A stretch of DNA of 34,009 nucleotides from Bacteroidota bacterium. GTDB taxonomy: Bacteria; Bacteroidota; Rhodothermia; Rhodothermales; Bin80. The notes beneath the pieces were generated by a model. It saw nothing but the letters and a program-made list of their open reading frames with translations, did no database searches and was not told the DNA's origin. Location of the stretch: contig JAPPGC010000088.1 in NCBI GenBank assembly GCA_028875125.1, forward strand, positions 1 to 34,009. The letters run 5' to 3'. Of the stretch, positions 25,201 through 33,940 are shown piece by piece; the first letter of the stretch is position 1, and each line of letters begins with the position of its first letter. Both the position numbers and the translations under genes were made by a program.

Positions 25201-26682
25201 TTATTGATCCCAGCCCTTGGAGCGTTCAACAGCAGAAGCCCAGGAATCCATCAGTGCAGAAGCATCTGAACGTGATTTTTGTGGCTCAAAGATGCGCTCT
25301 TTTTGCCACAACTGGCTAAGATCATCAAAACCGGCCCATTGTTCCACTGCGATTCCTGCCAGGTATGCAGCCCCCAGTGCGGTCGTTTCGCGCACGACAG
25401 GTCGGACCACGGGAACCCCCAGAATATCTGCCTGAAACTGCATGAGCAGGTTATTTGCCGTTGCCCCACCATCTACACGCACTTCCTTGAGCCCCACACC
25501 GGCATCTGCCTCCATGGCTCTGATTACATCTGCGCTCTGGTACGCGATACTTTCGAGTGCTGCCCGGGCAATATGCGCTGCGTTGCTGCCACGTGTCAGC
25601 CCTACAATGGTGCCTCTTGCATAGGGATCCCAGTGTGGCGCCCCCAGTCCAGTAAAGGCTGGCACGACGGTTACTCCCCCATTATCCGGCACCTGTGATG
25701 CGAGCGTCTCCACTTCGGAGGATGAGGCAATAAGTCCAAGTTGGTCGCGCAGCCATTGAACGACCGCACCGCCTACAAAGACACTGCCCTCAAGCGCGTA
25801 CTGCGTTTCGTTGTTCAGCTTCCACGCGATGGTGGTGAGTAGTTTGTTTGTGGAAGGGATGGCATTTGTCCCAGTGTTCATAAGCAAAAAGCAGCCCGTA
25901 CCATAGGTATTTTTTACCATTCCGGGCTTTGTGCAAACCTGTCCGAACAGAGCTGCCTGTTGATCACCGGCAACTCCCGCGATGGGGACTGGGGTGCCCA
26001 AGAGGGTCGTTTCTCCGATTACGCCGCTTGATGGAACGACATCCGGCAGGATTTCCAGTGGCACATCCAGTAGCGTACAAAGCTCGTCGTCCCAGTCAAG
26101 TGCGTGCATGTTATAGAGCAGCGTACGGCTTGCATTCGAGACATCAGTGCAGTATTGTCTGCCGTTCGTCAGCTTCCAAATCAGCCATGTATCAACTGTA
26201 CCGATGCACAGTCGACCTGCTGCCGCCAGATCCCGCGCGCCCGAAACATTGTCCAAGATCCACCTGATTTTTGTACCGGAGAAGTACGGATCCAGTACTA
26301 GTCCGGTGCGCGACTGGAATAAATCTGCCTGTCCATCCGCTCGTAATTGGTCGCATTGGCCAGCGGTGCGGCGATCCTGCCAGACAATAGCGTTATGGAC
26401 GGGGTGACCGGTGTCCCGATCCCACGCAATGGTAGTTTCGCGCTGGTTGGTGATTCCGATTGCCTTTATATCCTGACAGAGCAGTCCGCAGTTCTGCAAG
26501 ACCTCGTGGGCTACCGACAGTTGGGAGTTCCAGATAGCAATTGGATCGTGCTCGACCCACCCGGGCTGAGGATAAATCTGGGGGAATTCCTGTTGTGCCA
26601 TCCCCACAATAGAACCCTCTGCGTCGAAAACAATGGCGCGCGAACTTGTGGTCCCCTGATCAAGGGCGAGAATGTATGACAT
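25201..26682 (-). CDS. glpK: Glycerol kinase
   Basis: Phosphorylates glycerol with ATP to glycerol 3-phosphate, trapping it in the cell. I use the ATG at 26682, giving [20 protein letters not shown], the usual FGGY opening; an upstream in-frame start at 26727 would add a non-conserved extension. The 493-residue length is normal. Visible motifs include [25 protein letters not shown] (about 82-97), [13 protein letters not shown] (ATP domain), [18 protein letters not shown], and [20 protein letters not shown] (about 403-422). The channel gene glpF follows by 32 bases. A glycerol-3-phosphate dehydrogenase gene is not in the window. Confidence 0.96.
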   Translation of the reverse strand: MSYILALDQGTTSSRAIVFDAEGSIVGMAQQEFPQIYPQPGWVEHDPIAIWNSQLSVAHEVLQNCGLLCQDIKAIGITNQRETTIAWDRDTGHPVHNAIVWQDRRTAGQCDQLRADGQADLFQSRTGLVLDPYFSGTKIRWILDNVSGARDLAAAGRLCIGTVDTWLIWKLTNGRQYCTDVSNASRTLLYNMHALDWDDELCTLLDVPLEILPDVVPSSGVIGETTLLGTPVPIAGVAGDQQAALFGQVCTKPGMVKNTYGTGCFLLMNTGTNAIPSTNKLLTTIAWKLNNETQYALEGSVFVGGAVVQWLRDQLGLIASSSEVETLASQVPDNGGVTVVPAFTGLGAPHWDPYARGTIVGLTRGSNAAHIARAALESIAYQSADVIRAMEADAGVGLKEVRVDGGATANNLLMQFQADILGVPVVRPVVRETTALGAAYLAGIAVEQWAGFDDLSQLWQKERIFEPQKSRSDASALMDSWASAVERSKGWDQ

Positions 26683-26705
26683 GCTTGGCAAAGTGTGAAC
26701 TGACA

Positions 26706-26713
26706 CAAATATA
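26706..26713 (-). promoter_or_regulatory. glpK: Bacteroidota-type -7 box upstream of glpK
   Basis: On the minus strand TATATTTG matches the TAnnTTTG -7 consensus of Bacteroidota primary sigma factor promoters at all fixed positions. It lies 24-31 bases upstream of the chosen glpK start. A clear TTTG -33 element is not seen at the usual spacing. Just upstream is an 8-bp palindrome CCACGTGG (26728-26735) that might bind a regulator. Confidence 0.4.
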
Positions 26714-26781
26714 ATACTTAAATGCAACCACGTGGATATCTAATCGTAGTTCCACTGAGGGGGATCTCTCAATTATTGATC

Positions 26782-28275
26782 ATGGATATCGTAACTGTCA
26801 TCACTGCAACAGCATTGCTCCTTATAGCTATCGGTATTGGGCACAGGGGCAACGGTTCCTGGGTTATTCTGGCGGGTTTTGCCTTGGGTATTGGTGCAGT
26901 GATTGCGCGGCTCTGGTCAGGAGGCGGATTCATTCAGGTGATCATCGAGTTGCTCAGGGATGGCGGTATCAGTCTGCTTCTGGCGGCGGCGTATATGGGC
27001 TTCAGAAAATTGGCAGAAAACGCACGCCCTTTTGTAATTCTGGGAGTGGCCTCTCTGGCATTGGCGGGGTTACTGTTTGGGGCCAAACATCTTTGGCAAT
27101 CAATTTGGCATCAAACAGAGCAATCTGTACTGGTTGAGTTGGGACCCGATGACTCAATCCTTGAGGTTGAGGATATTCTAGAACGTTTTGCAGAAACCTG
27201 GGAGCGTGCTTTTCCCGAGCTTACGCTTGCCGAGGATGTAGACCTTGCTCAGGTTTATCTGATCAGCGTGTCTTCGCGCCGAGCGGAAGCCATGATGTCT
27301 GCTCTTAGAGCAGACACGGAGAATGTTGATCATGTGGAGTTCAATGTGGAGATTAGCTTGTCTCTTCCGCCTTCCGACGAGATTGAGGACCAGTCGGGAA
27401 GTACAGTTCTAGAAAATGATCCATATGTAGCACAGCAGTGGGCATTGGATGCAATTCAGGCGCACGAAGCGCATGCAGTGCTTGAGAATACAAGCCCTGT
27501 ACGCAAGGCTCGCGTTGCTATACTGGATACCGGGGTTGAATCCGATCATGAAGACTTGCAAGCGGTCTATTCTACCGGGGTTACACGGGATGAACATGGA
27601 CATGGCACGCACTGCGCCGGAATTGCCGGTGCGACAACCAATAATGGTCTTGGAGTTGCATCATTAAACTGGGAGGGACGGTTTATCGAGTTGTTGGGAT
27701 TTCAGGCCCTTGGAGATGCAGGTCGAGGCTCGATAGAGCAGATAGCGCAGGCAATCATTGATGCTACGAGGGCCCGGGCGGATGTGATCTCTATGTCCTT
27801 AGGCAGCAAGTCTGATGTACAGCCTCGCGTGTTGACGAATGCCGTGGAGTACGCAATCAACCGTGGGGTTATTGTGGCCGCTTCGGCAGGAAATGCCAAC
27901 GAAGATGCGATTGATCATTTCCCATCCAATATTGATGGTGTGATCGCTGTCGCGGCGGTTGACAGGGATCTTGCCAAGGCCGGTTTTTCCAATACGGTCG
28001 GCAGTCTTTCCCGCCCGATTGCAGCACCAGGGGTTGACTTGGTGTCCTCTTTCCTTGAAGGAACATACAAGCCCATGAGTGGCACATCTATGGCTACGCC
28101 TGTTGTGACGGGGTTGCTGGGGGTAATGAGATCAATGAACCCGGAGCTTACGGCAGATGAAGCGTACTTGATACTGCATGAAACAGCTACTGAAGTAACT
28201 GATACTCCGGTGGTTGGCCGCGTGATTGATGCAAGTGCCGCACTTGAACGTACCATGCGTACGGCAACGCTGTAG
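26782..28275 (+). CDS. Subtilisin-like (S8) serine protease with N-terminal membrane segments
   Basis: A serine protease whose N-terminus, unusually, holds about four hydrophobic segments before the catalytic domain. Numbered from the ATG at 26782, the segments lie near 2-19, 26-44, 60-75 and 84-100. Positive residues in the loop FRKLAENARP suggest that the protease domain faces the periplasm. A region of about 115-190 may be a pro-domain (I9-like). The catalytic triad is clear: Asp249 in AILDTGVESDHED, His274 in DEHGHGTHCAG, and Ser near 436 in MSGTSMATPVV, with the oxyanion region AASAGNANED. An upstream ATG at 26722 would add 20 residues and leave only 39 bases to glpK. It converges with the RidA-like gene. 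Substrate is unknown. Confidence 0.9.
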   Translation: MDIVTVITATALLLIAIGIGHRGNGSWVILAGFALGIGAVIARLWSGGGFIQVIIELLRDGGISLLLAAAYMGFRKLAENARPFVILGVASLALAGLLFGAKHLWQSIWHQTEQSVLVELGPDDSILEVEDILERFAETWERAFPELTLAEDVDLAQVYLISVSSRRAEAMMSALRADTENVDHVEFNVEISLSLPPSDEIEDQSGSTVLENDPYVAQQWALDAIQAHEAHAVLENTSPVRKARVAILDTGVESDHEDLQAVYSTGVTRDEHGHGTHCAGIAGATTNNGLGVASLNWEGRFIELLGFQALGDAGRGSIEQIAQAIIDATRARADVISMSLGSKSDVQPRVLTNAVEYAINRGVIVAASAGNANEDAIDHFPSNIDGVIAVAAVDRDLAKAGFSNTVGSLSRPIAAPGVDLVSSFLEGTYKPMSGTSMATPVVTGLLGVMRSMNPELTADEAYLILHETATEVTDTPVVGRVIDASAALERTMRTATL

Positions 28276-28281
28276 CCGGAG

Positions 28282-28812
28282 CTACTCCCGTACCTCTACA
28301 ATCATTTCTATTTCCACTGCGATCCCAATTGGAAGGGAGTTCATTCCAACGGCTGCTCGGGCATGTTTTCCGATCTCGGGGCCGAATACTTCTACGAGCA
28401 AATCCGAACAGCCGTTAATTACGTTTGGCTGTTGGGTATAGTCTGGTGTCGCATTGACCATGCCATTCACCATGACAATACGCGTAACCCGACTCAAGTC
28501 ACCGATCTCCTGTTTCAGTGTAGCTAGGAGCGCAATCCCCGTTTGTCTGGCAGCTGCGTATCCTTCTTCAAGTGTAAGGTCTCTTCCCAGTTTCCCTGTG
28601 ATGTACGTGCCATCGGGCAGGAGGGGTCCATGTCCAGCGAGAAAGACAAGATTGCCGGTCTGCACTGCCCCCACATAGTTGGCCACAGGGTCAGGTGGGT
28701 CGGGCAGCTGAATCCCAAGTTCATCTAGGCGTTGTTCGGGGCTCAGTTCCTGGCCATGAACAGCAGCCGTGAAGAGAGCGAATAGAATAATGAGATATAG
28801 TCTGGTTCTCAT
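28282..28812 (-). CDS. Exported RidA-like (YjgF/UK114) protein
   Basis: A 176-residue protein of the RidA family. Classical members hydrolyse reactive enamine/imine intermediates made by PLP enzymes such as threonine dehydratase. The family core is GKHARAAVGMNSLPIGIAVE then IEMIVEV (about 147-174), with the Arg of HARAAVG at the usual ligand-binding position, and the N-terminal NLVFLAGHGPLLPDG. Unlike the common cytoplasmic RidA, it begins with a signal peptide (MRTRLYLIILFALFTAAVHG) and carries a 30-residue spacer, so it is probably periplasmic. Some Rid subfamilies lack deaminase activity. It ends seven bases from the convergent subtilase gene. Confidence 0.9.
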   Translation of the reverse strand: MRTRLYLIILFALFTAAVHGQELSPEQRLDELGIQLPDPPDPVANYVGAVQTGNLVFLAGHGPLLPDGTYITGKLGRDLTLEEGYAAARQTGIALLATLKQEIGDLSRVTRIVMVNGMVNATPDYTQQPNVINGCSDLLVEVFGPEIGKHARAAVGMNSLPIGIAVEIEMIVEVRE

Positions 28813-29023
28813 GTCAGCGTTTGTTGAAAAATCTGGTATCAGTGATGCTGAATGGTAGTGATGGCCACAGTATCAAATATTGAACATCTTTTCAGATGAG
28901 TCATGTTTGACGGGAGAGGTGACCGCCCGGTGAGTCTGATAAACATTTACGTTGAACTTCCAGAAGCGCTTGGAGACTTTCTGGCAATGAACTGTTTTCC
29001 CACTGGAGGTATCCACCGGTCAG

Positions 29024-30700
29024 TTAGGTTTGATCGAGTACACTCTGGAAATTCTCGTCGGATATATTGCCGCCGCAAATGATCAATGCTAGCCGCTTTT
29101 TGGTCAAGTTTTTCTTGTATCCCAGAAAACAGGCAACTGCGACCCCCGCGGCTCCCTCAATTTTTATCCCGTGCTCGCGATAGACGCGGCGCATGGCGTT
29201 GGCAATCTCCTCTTCCGTAGCCATCAACCATTCGTCCACTAAATCCACGCAAAGCGGGAGGGTAATCGTATCAGATTCAATTTGGCCGGCTGTGCCATCG
29301 GAGAGAGTAGGTTGTGAATGTTGTTCAACGATGCGGCCGGCTTCTACAGATGCCTGCATTACGTTGGATCTTTCGGGTGAGCACCCGATAATCTTGATAG
29401 TGGGAAGGTGGGTTTTCAGTATAAGTGCCAAACCGCTGATCAGGCCGCCGCCTCCCACAGAAACAAAGACGTAATCCAAGGATCCTGCCTGGCGCAATAG
29501 TTCAACCCCGACGGTCCCCTGGCCTGCTATGATCTGCCAGTCGTTGTAGGGAGAGATAAACACGCGTCTTTCCTGCTCTGCTACACGTCGAGCCTCCCGT
29601 TCTGCGTCTATTCCGTCATCCCCACTAAAAACGAGGTCCGCAACGCCCTCGCTAAGCACTTCACGCTTATGCTCTTCTGTGGTGACGGGCAGATAGATCG
29701 TTCCCTTTGCGCCAAAATCCTTCAGAACACGGGATATCGCAAGGCCATGGTTACCGGTAGACGCCGCAGCTATGGGGCTAAGTGGTTCATTCAGCGACAA
29801 TAGTTTGTTCAGGGCTCCTCTGTATTTGAAGGATCCGGTATGCTGTTCATTTTCGAGTTTGAGGAAGACAATTGCACCGAATTCTTTTCCGAGTTCTTTC
29901 GATCGCAAAGCTTTGGTTTCAACCACTTCTCCTTTCAGCCTATTTGCCGCGTCCATTACGTATCGATAAGCCCGCCAGTGAGTGACGTGGTATTCAGCAG
30001 GTTTATCAGCACGTTTGGCCATATAGGCTCTCCTCACAGGTTGGTCAAAACGCTCAATGGCGTAGCGTAAAGCAGTGCGGGGGAGAACTACGGTCGGGTC
30101 ATCCAGGAATTCGGCAAGAACAGACTCATCGCGCTTACCAACCTCACGAAGCATCCAGCCGCAGGCCTTGTGAATCAAATCTTCCGGATCATGTGCCAAA
30201 ATATCTGAAAGCGCAAGTGTATCGTTGTATTGATCCCGTTTGATGAAATAGTATGTAGAGATAACTGCGATCCGGCGCTCCCACAGGTTGTCACTTCGGG
30301 CGAGGGTATATAATGGTGTTCGAGGGCGCTTGAAGAGATAGGGTCCCAGGATCTTGTGTGCGCTTGTATCAACCAGATCCCAATTGTTAACAAAGGAGGT
30401 GTGTTCCAGATATGCGTTGTACACCCTATACTGATTACCACGTTTGAAGGCGTGAACAAGAAGGCACAGGGCTACGAATCGGTCCTCGTGATAATCAGAT
30501 CGCAAGAGTACGAGCATTTCATCAAGCGAAACCTTCTTCCAGCTCTGGGCGATCCTCCGCAGTTCCGGCACACGAATTCCACGAAAGATATCTCCCTCAC
30601 CGTATTCTCCGGGGCCGGTTTTGAAGAAGCGTTGAGCATGTGCTGCCTTCACGGGATTCCCCATGCTCGCCAACAGTTCCTGAATATCCCTGGCAGTCAT
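29024..30700 (-). CDS. Fusion: AlkD-like DNA-alkylation-repair domain + threonine/serine dehydratase
   Basis: A single uninterrupted 558-codon ORF with two unrelated domains. Residues about 1-225 are an AlkD-type HEAT-repeat DNA glycosylase domain: IFRGIRVPELRRIAQSW, SFVNNWDLVDTSAHKILG (Trp107 and Asp111 fit the AlkD catalytic Trp-Asp positions), KACGWMLREVGKR (Trp182), ending LRYAIERFDQP. Residues about 240-558 form a PLP-dependent threonine/serine dehydratase: AANRLKGEVVETKALRSK, Lys292 in TGSFKYRGA (PLP Schiff base), STGNHG (314-319), SVGGGGLISG (414-423), and CGGNIS near the end. The linker is only about 15 residues. Both domains keep their catalytic residues. An internal Met at 227 could start a separate dehydratase. 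It is divergent from thrS with 66 bases between start codons. Confidence 0.9.
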   Translation of the reverse strand: MTARDIQELLASMGNPVKAAHAQRFFKTGPGEYGEGDIFRGIRVPELRRIAQSWKKVSLDEMLVLLRSDYHEDRFVALCLLVHAFKRGNQYRVYNAYLEHTSFVNNWDLVDTSAHKILGPYLFKRPRTPLYTLARSDNLWERRIAVISTYYFIKRDQYNDTLALSDILAHDPEDLIHKACGWMLREVGKRDESVLAEFLDDPTVVLPRTALRYAIERFDQPVRRAYMAKRADKPAEYHVTHWRAYRYVMDAANRLKGEVVETKALRSKELGKEFGAIVFLKLENEQHTGSFKYRGALNKLLSLNEPLSPIAAASTGNHGLAISRVLKDFGAKGTIYLPVTTEEHKREVLSEGVADLVFSGDDGIDAEREARRVAEQERRVFISPYNDWQIIAGQGTVGVELLRQAGSLDYVFVSVGGGGLISGLALILKTHLPTIKIIGCSPERSNVMQASVEAGRIVEQHSQPTLSDGTAGQIESDTITLPLCVDLVDEWLMATEEEIANAMRRVYREHGIKIEGAAGVAVACFLGYKKNLTKKRLALIICGGNISDENFQSVLDQT

Positions 30701-30766
30701 GGTAATGGAACACCTTGCACATAAACGCGTGCTCCTTTGCTGCCCAACAATAATTCTTGTTTAAGC

Positions 30767-32593
30767 ATGGTTGAGGAGCTTTTACGACGTGCAGAAACGT
30801 ACATCCCGGAGGATTACGATCCCAACCTCTACAAAATACGTCATTCGGCTGCGCATATTATGGCGCAGGCCGTAGTGGAGCGGTTTCCGGAAGCGAAGCC
30901 TACTATAGGACCGCCAATTGAGGATCGTTTCTACTATGACTTCGAGATGTCGTCTCCTCCGCATGAAGAGGATCTGTCTTGGATTGAGGATCGAATGCGG
31001 GCGATTATTAAGGAACGGCATCGTTTTGAGATCCGTGAGGTAGCACTGGACGAGGCCCGTGCGCTTTTTGCAGACAATCCTTACAAGCTCGAACTGATTG
31101 AAGAACTGGCGGCCCAAGATGGAGATACACCTTTGACAGTCTATCAGCAGGGGCCCTTTGTTGATCTTTGCAGGGGACCGCATGTTCCCCACACCGGATA
31201 CCTTAAACCCAATGGAGTCAAGCTGTTGAGCATTGCGGGGGCCTATTGGCGGGGAGATGCTGAGAAAGCACAATTGATTCGCATTTACGGCACGGCATGG
31301 AAGAATCGCACGCAGTTGCAGGAGTACCTGGATCGTCTGGAGCAGGCTCGCGCCAGAGACCATCGGGTTCTAGGAAAGAAGTTGGAGTTGTTTATGTTCA
31401 GTGAGAAGGTCGGACCGGGACTGCCACTTTGGCTTCCAGCGGGAACCACACTTCGGGAAACTTTAGTGAATTTTTTACGCGAGGAACAACTTCGCCGTGG
31501 CTATGAACCTGTGATCACACCGCACATAGGGCACCTTGATCTTTACCGAACCAGTGGGCACTACCCGTATTACAGTGAAAGTCAGTTTCCCCCCATGCAC
31601 TCACATGGGATGGACGGTTACCTGCTCAAACCCATGAACTGTCCGCATCATATTCAAATTTATGCACATAAGCGGCGCAGCTATCGGGAACTGCCTGTAA
31701 AGTTGGCGGAATTTGGACAGGTTTACCGATATGAGCAAACAGGCGAGCTTGGCGGCTTGACACGTGTACGCGGTTTTACTGTAGACGATGCGCATATATT
31801 TTGCCGGCACGATCAGGTTGAAGAGGAGATCTGGGACTCCGTAGATCTTGCACTTCAGGTATTAGGTGCATTGGATTTCAAGGATTACAGTGTGCAGTTA
31901 TCGCTCCGCGATCCCAGTAACCATGAGAGGTACACTGGCGCTGTAGAGGTCTGGGAAGCTGCCGAGGATTCGATGCGAAAGGTTGTAAATAAGATGAATC
32001 TGGATGTCCGCGAAGAGCTCGGGGAGGCGGCCTTTTACGGGCCGAAGATTGATTTTATGGTTCGGGATGCACTTGGGCGGCAATGGCAATTGGGTACGGT
32101 CCAACTGGATTACAATCTACCTGAGCGTTTCGACCTCTGGTATACAGGTGCGGATGACGAACGCCACCGCCCAGCTATGATTCATCGAGCGCCGTTTGGT
32201 TCAATGGAGCGGTTTATTGGAGTCTTGATTGAGCATTGCGCGGGGGTATTTCCTTTATGGCTGGCACCGGAGCAGGTTCGGGTAATGTCGATTTCTGAGC
32301 GTTTTGCGGATTATGCCGGAGATGTGCATGCCGGGCTACAGGAGGAGGGATTACGTACGACACTGGATGTTCGCAGTGAGAAAATCGGTTACAAGATCCG
32401 CGAGGCGGAGCTTTTGAAGGTGCCCTATATGGTTGTACTTGGAGCTCGTGAAGCAGAGGGAAAGACGATCACTGTCCGTGCTCGTTCCGGCGAAAACCTA
32501 GGTGGAATGACGCTGGATTCGTTTCTGGATTCTATTCAGAATGATCGTTCTCCAATCATGAGGAGAGATCTCGTTCGAGTTCCTAAGGAATAG
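30767..32593 (+). CDS. thrS: Threonyl-tRNA synthetase, lacking the N-terminal TGS domain
   Basis: Charges tRNA-Thr with threonine. From the ATG at 30767 the product has 608 residues. The editing domain is present, with His26 and His30 of the HSAAHIMAQAV motif and FVDLCRGPHVPHTG (about 141-154). The class II catalytic core follows: LKPMNCPHHIQIY (the zinc Cys), RYEQTGELGGLTRVRGFT (motif 2) and HRAPFGSMERFIGVLIEH (motif 3). The anticodon-binding domain ends the protein. The standard enzyme has about 60 residues of TGS domain before the editing domain; here there are only about 25 residues and no space for one, since the upstream gene starts 66 bases away. A TTG at 30737 would add only ten residues. 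Confidence 0.97.
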   Translation: MVEELLRRAETYIPEDYDPNLYKIRHSAAHIMAQAVVERFPEAKPTIGPPIEDRFYYDFEMSSPPHEEDLSWIEDRMRAIIKERHRFEIREVALDEARALFADNPYKLELIEELAAQDGDTPLTVYQQGPFVDLCRGPHVPHTGYLKPNGVKLLSIAGAYWRGDAEKAQLIRIYGTAWKNRTQLQEYLDRLEQARARDHRVLGKKLELFMFSEKVGPGLPLWLPAGTTLRETLVNFLREEQLRRGYEPVITPHIGHLDLYRTSGHYPYYSESQFPPMHSHGMDGYLLKPMNCPHHIQIYAHKRRSYRELPVKLAEFGQVYRYEQTGELGGLTRVRGFTVDDAHIFCRHDQVEEEIWDSVDLALQVLGALDFKDYSVQLSLRDPSNHERYTGAVEVWEAAEDSMRKVVNKMNLDVREELGEAAFYGPKIDFMVRDALGRQWQLGTVQLDYNLPERFDLWYTGADDERHRPAMIHRAPFGSMERFIGVLIEHCAGVFPLWLAPEQVRVMSISERFADYAGDVHAGLQEEGLRTTLDVRSEKIGYKIREAELLKVPYMVVLGAREAEGKTITVRARSGENLGGMTLDSFLDSIQNDRSPIMRRDLVRVPKE

Positions 32594-32845
32594 GATCGGA
32601 ATTCGATACCCGTAGATTCCAGTGTGATATTTCTCGGGGATACAAGCCACTCCATCGGAATTCCTCAGCACGGGGGTACAATATCAATTGAGTAATTTGG
32701 GGTAGTTCAGTTGTATGGGGAGCGGGACAGTTGCTGGCGGGGGTTTATTCCAGCTGTTTCGTTCTGAGGCTGGTCAGCATAGGCCTTCAAAACATTCGTT
32801 CCGCCGGTCCCGTCCTTTTATGCGGGGTCGCTGACTTTGGCTACT
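32594..32845. other. 252-base gap downstream of thrS
   Basis: No convincing gene. The stretch holds two copies of ATCGGAATTC (32595-32604 and 32654-32663) and a short string, GGGGTAGTTCAGTTG (32699-32713), that resembles a tRNA D-arm without the rest of a tRNA. The usual infC-rpmI-rplT neighbours of thrS are absent. Confidence 0.45.
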
Positions 32846-33940
32846 TTACGGTTTTGAGTCAGTTTCCCAGAGCATGCGGATGGGAACGGCAAACATACCA
32901 TCCCCAAAACTTGCGCAAAGTTCTCCGTCGTATAGCAGTGCACCAAACGTGAATCTATCTTCATGAGCTGCCTTGATCTTGCGTAGTGCTTTGAAATCGG
33001 AACTAGTGATCGAAGCTCCCGCTTTTATTTCAACACCGGCTAATTTGGAGCCTCCCAGCTCAATGATCATGTCTGCTTCAACCCCGTATCGGTCCCGAAA
33101 ATGGTAGAACCTGTACGGCTTACTTGATGAGCTGGCTTGACGTCGCAATTCTTGAAAAACAAACGACTCTAAGAGTTGGCCCAGAAGGTTACGGTCCTTC
33201 TGTAAATCATTTGCATCAATATTCAATAGTGAACAAGCAAGACCGGTGTCGCCGATATGAATTTTGGGAGTCTTGATCATCCTTTTCATCCGGTTACTGT
33301 ACCAGGGTGGAAGCCTCTTTATCAGGAAATGGCGCTCTAGTAGTGACAAGTAATGCCGAATCGTGTTGCGATTCATTTGCAATTGTGATGCGATGGAGGA
33401 CGCGTTGAATAGTTGGGCAGATAAACCGGCTACCGCAGTGATTAAACTGGGAAGCGAATCAGGAGAATGAACCTTCACCTGCCCAGTAATGTCATGCTGA
33501 ATTAAGCTGACGACATAGCTATTGTACCAAGAAGAGCGTATTCTATCTACAGGGATGGCCAGAGCGGGGGGATATCCACCAGCCACAATTCGATCTGCTA
33601 GATTACTTCCCAGAGGCTCGGATTGGCTCATTCGGAAATCTCCCGTAAACAGTCGCTCGAGAAAAGGGGTGGACTTGGTTTGTTCAATTTCCACTTGAGA
33701 CAGCGGATGTAGGCGAACGATGAGCATGCGACCAGTAAGTGCATCGGTCAATTCTGGGAGAAAAAGGACATTGGTTGAGCCAGTCAGGATAAATTGACCA
33801 TTTATTCGGTGACGATCCACAGACAATTTGAGTAGTCGAAACAGTTCCGGGGCAAGTTGTATCTCGTCAAGTATGACGCGGTCTGGGAGTGCGTACATAA
33901 ACCCCGTCGGGTCGCTCTGCACCGCTGCCAGGGTTTTCAA
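32846..33940 (-). CDS. DUF4143-type AAA ATPase, N-terminally truncated (probable pseudogene)
   Basis: A 364-codon frame (TTG start) of the DUF4143/AAA_14 family of ATP-binding proteins, sometimes associated with DNA-binding or toxin-like functions; the biochemical role is mostly unknown. It contains the Walker B segment VILDEIQLAPELF, the LTGSTNVLFLPELTDALTGR stretch, a winged-helix-like region (about 178-205), and the C-terminal nuclease-fold-like DUF4143 segment VEADMIIELGGSKLAGVEIK. The Walker A (GxxxxGKT) that should precede YYTFDTLKTL is missing. In the same frame, TAG codons lie at 33974-33976 and 33992-33994, and no GKT motif is visible in any frame up to the window edge. It is likely broken by deletion or frameshift, though a Walker A beyond the window cannot be excluded. 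Confidence 0.7.
   Translation of the reverse strand: MKTLAAVQSDPTGFMYALPDRVILDEIQLAPELFRLLKLSVDRHRINGQFILTGSTNVLFLPELTDALTGRMLIVRLHPLSQVEIEQTKSTPFLERLFTGDFRMSQSEPLGSNLADRIVAGGYPPALAIPVDRIRSSWYNSYVVSLIQHDITGQVKVHSPDSLPSLITAVAGLSAQLFNASSIASQLQMNRNTIRHYLSLLERHFLIKRLPPWYSNRMKRMIKTPKIHIGDTGLACSLLNIDANDLQKDRNLLGQLLESFVFQELRRQASSSSKPYRFYHFRDRYGVEADMIIELGGSKLAGVEIKAGASITSSDFKALRKIKAAHEDRFTFGALLYDGELCASFGDGMFAVPIRMLWETDSKP

Noticed and set aside
30782-31363. Minus-strand 193-codon open frame
   Set aside because: Shadow of thrS in another frame; the sense protein has clear family motifs.
32699-32713. tRNA D-arm-like string GGGGTAGTTCAGTTG
   Set aside because: No matching acceptor stem, anticodon arm or T-arm could be assembled around it.
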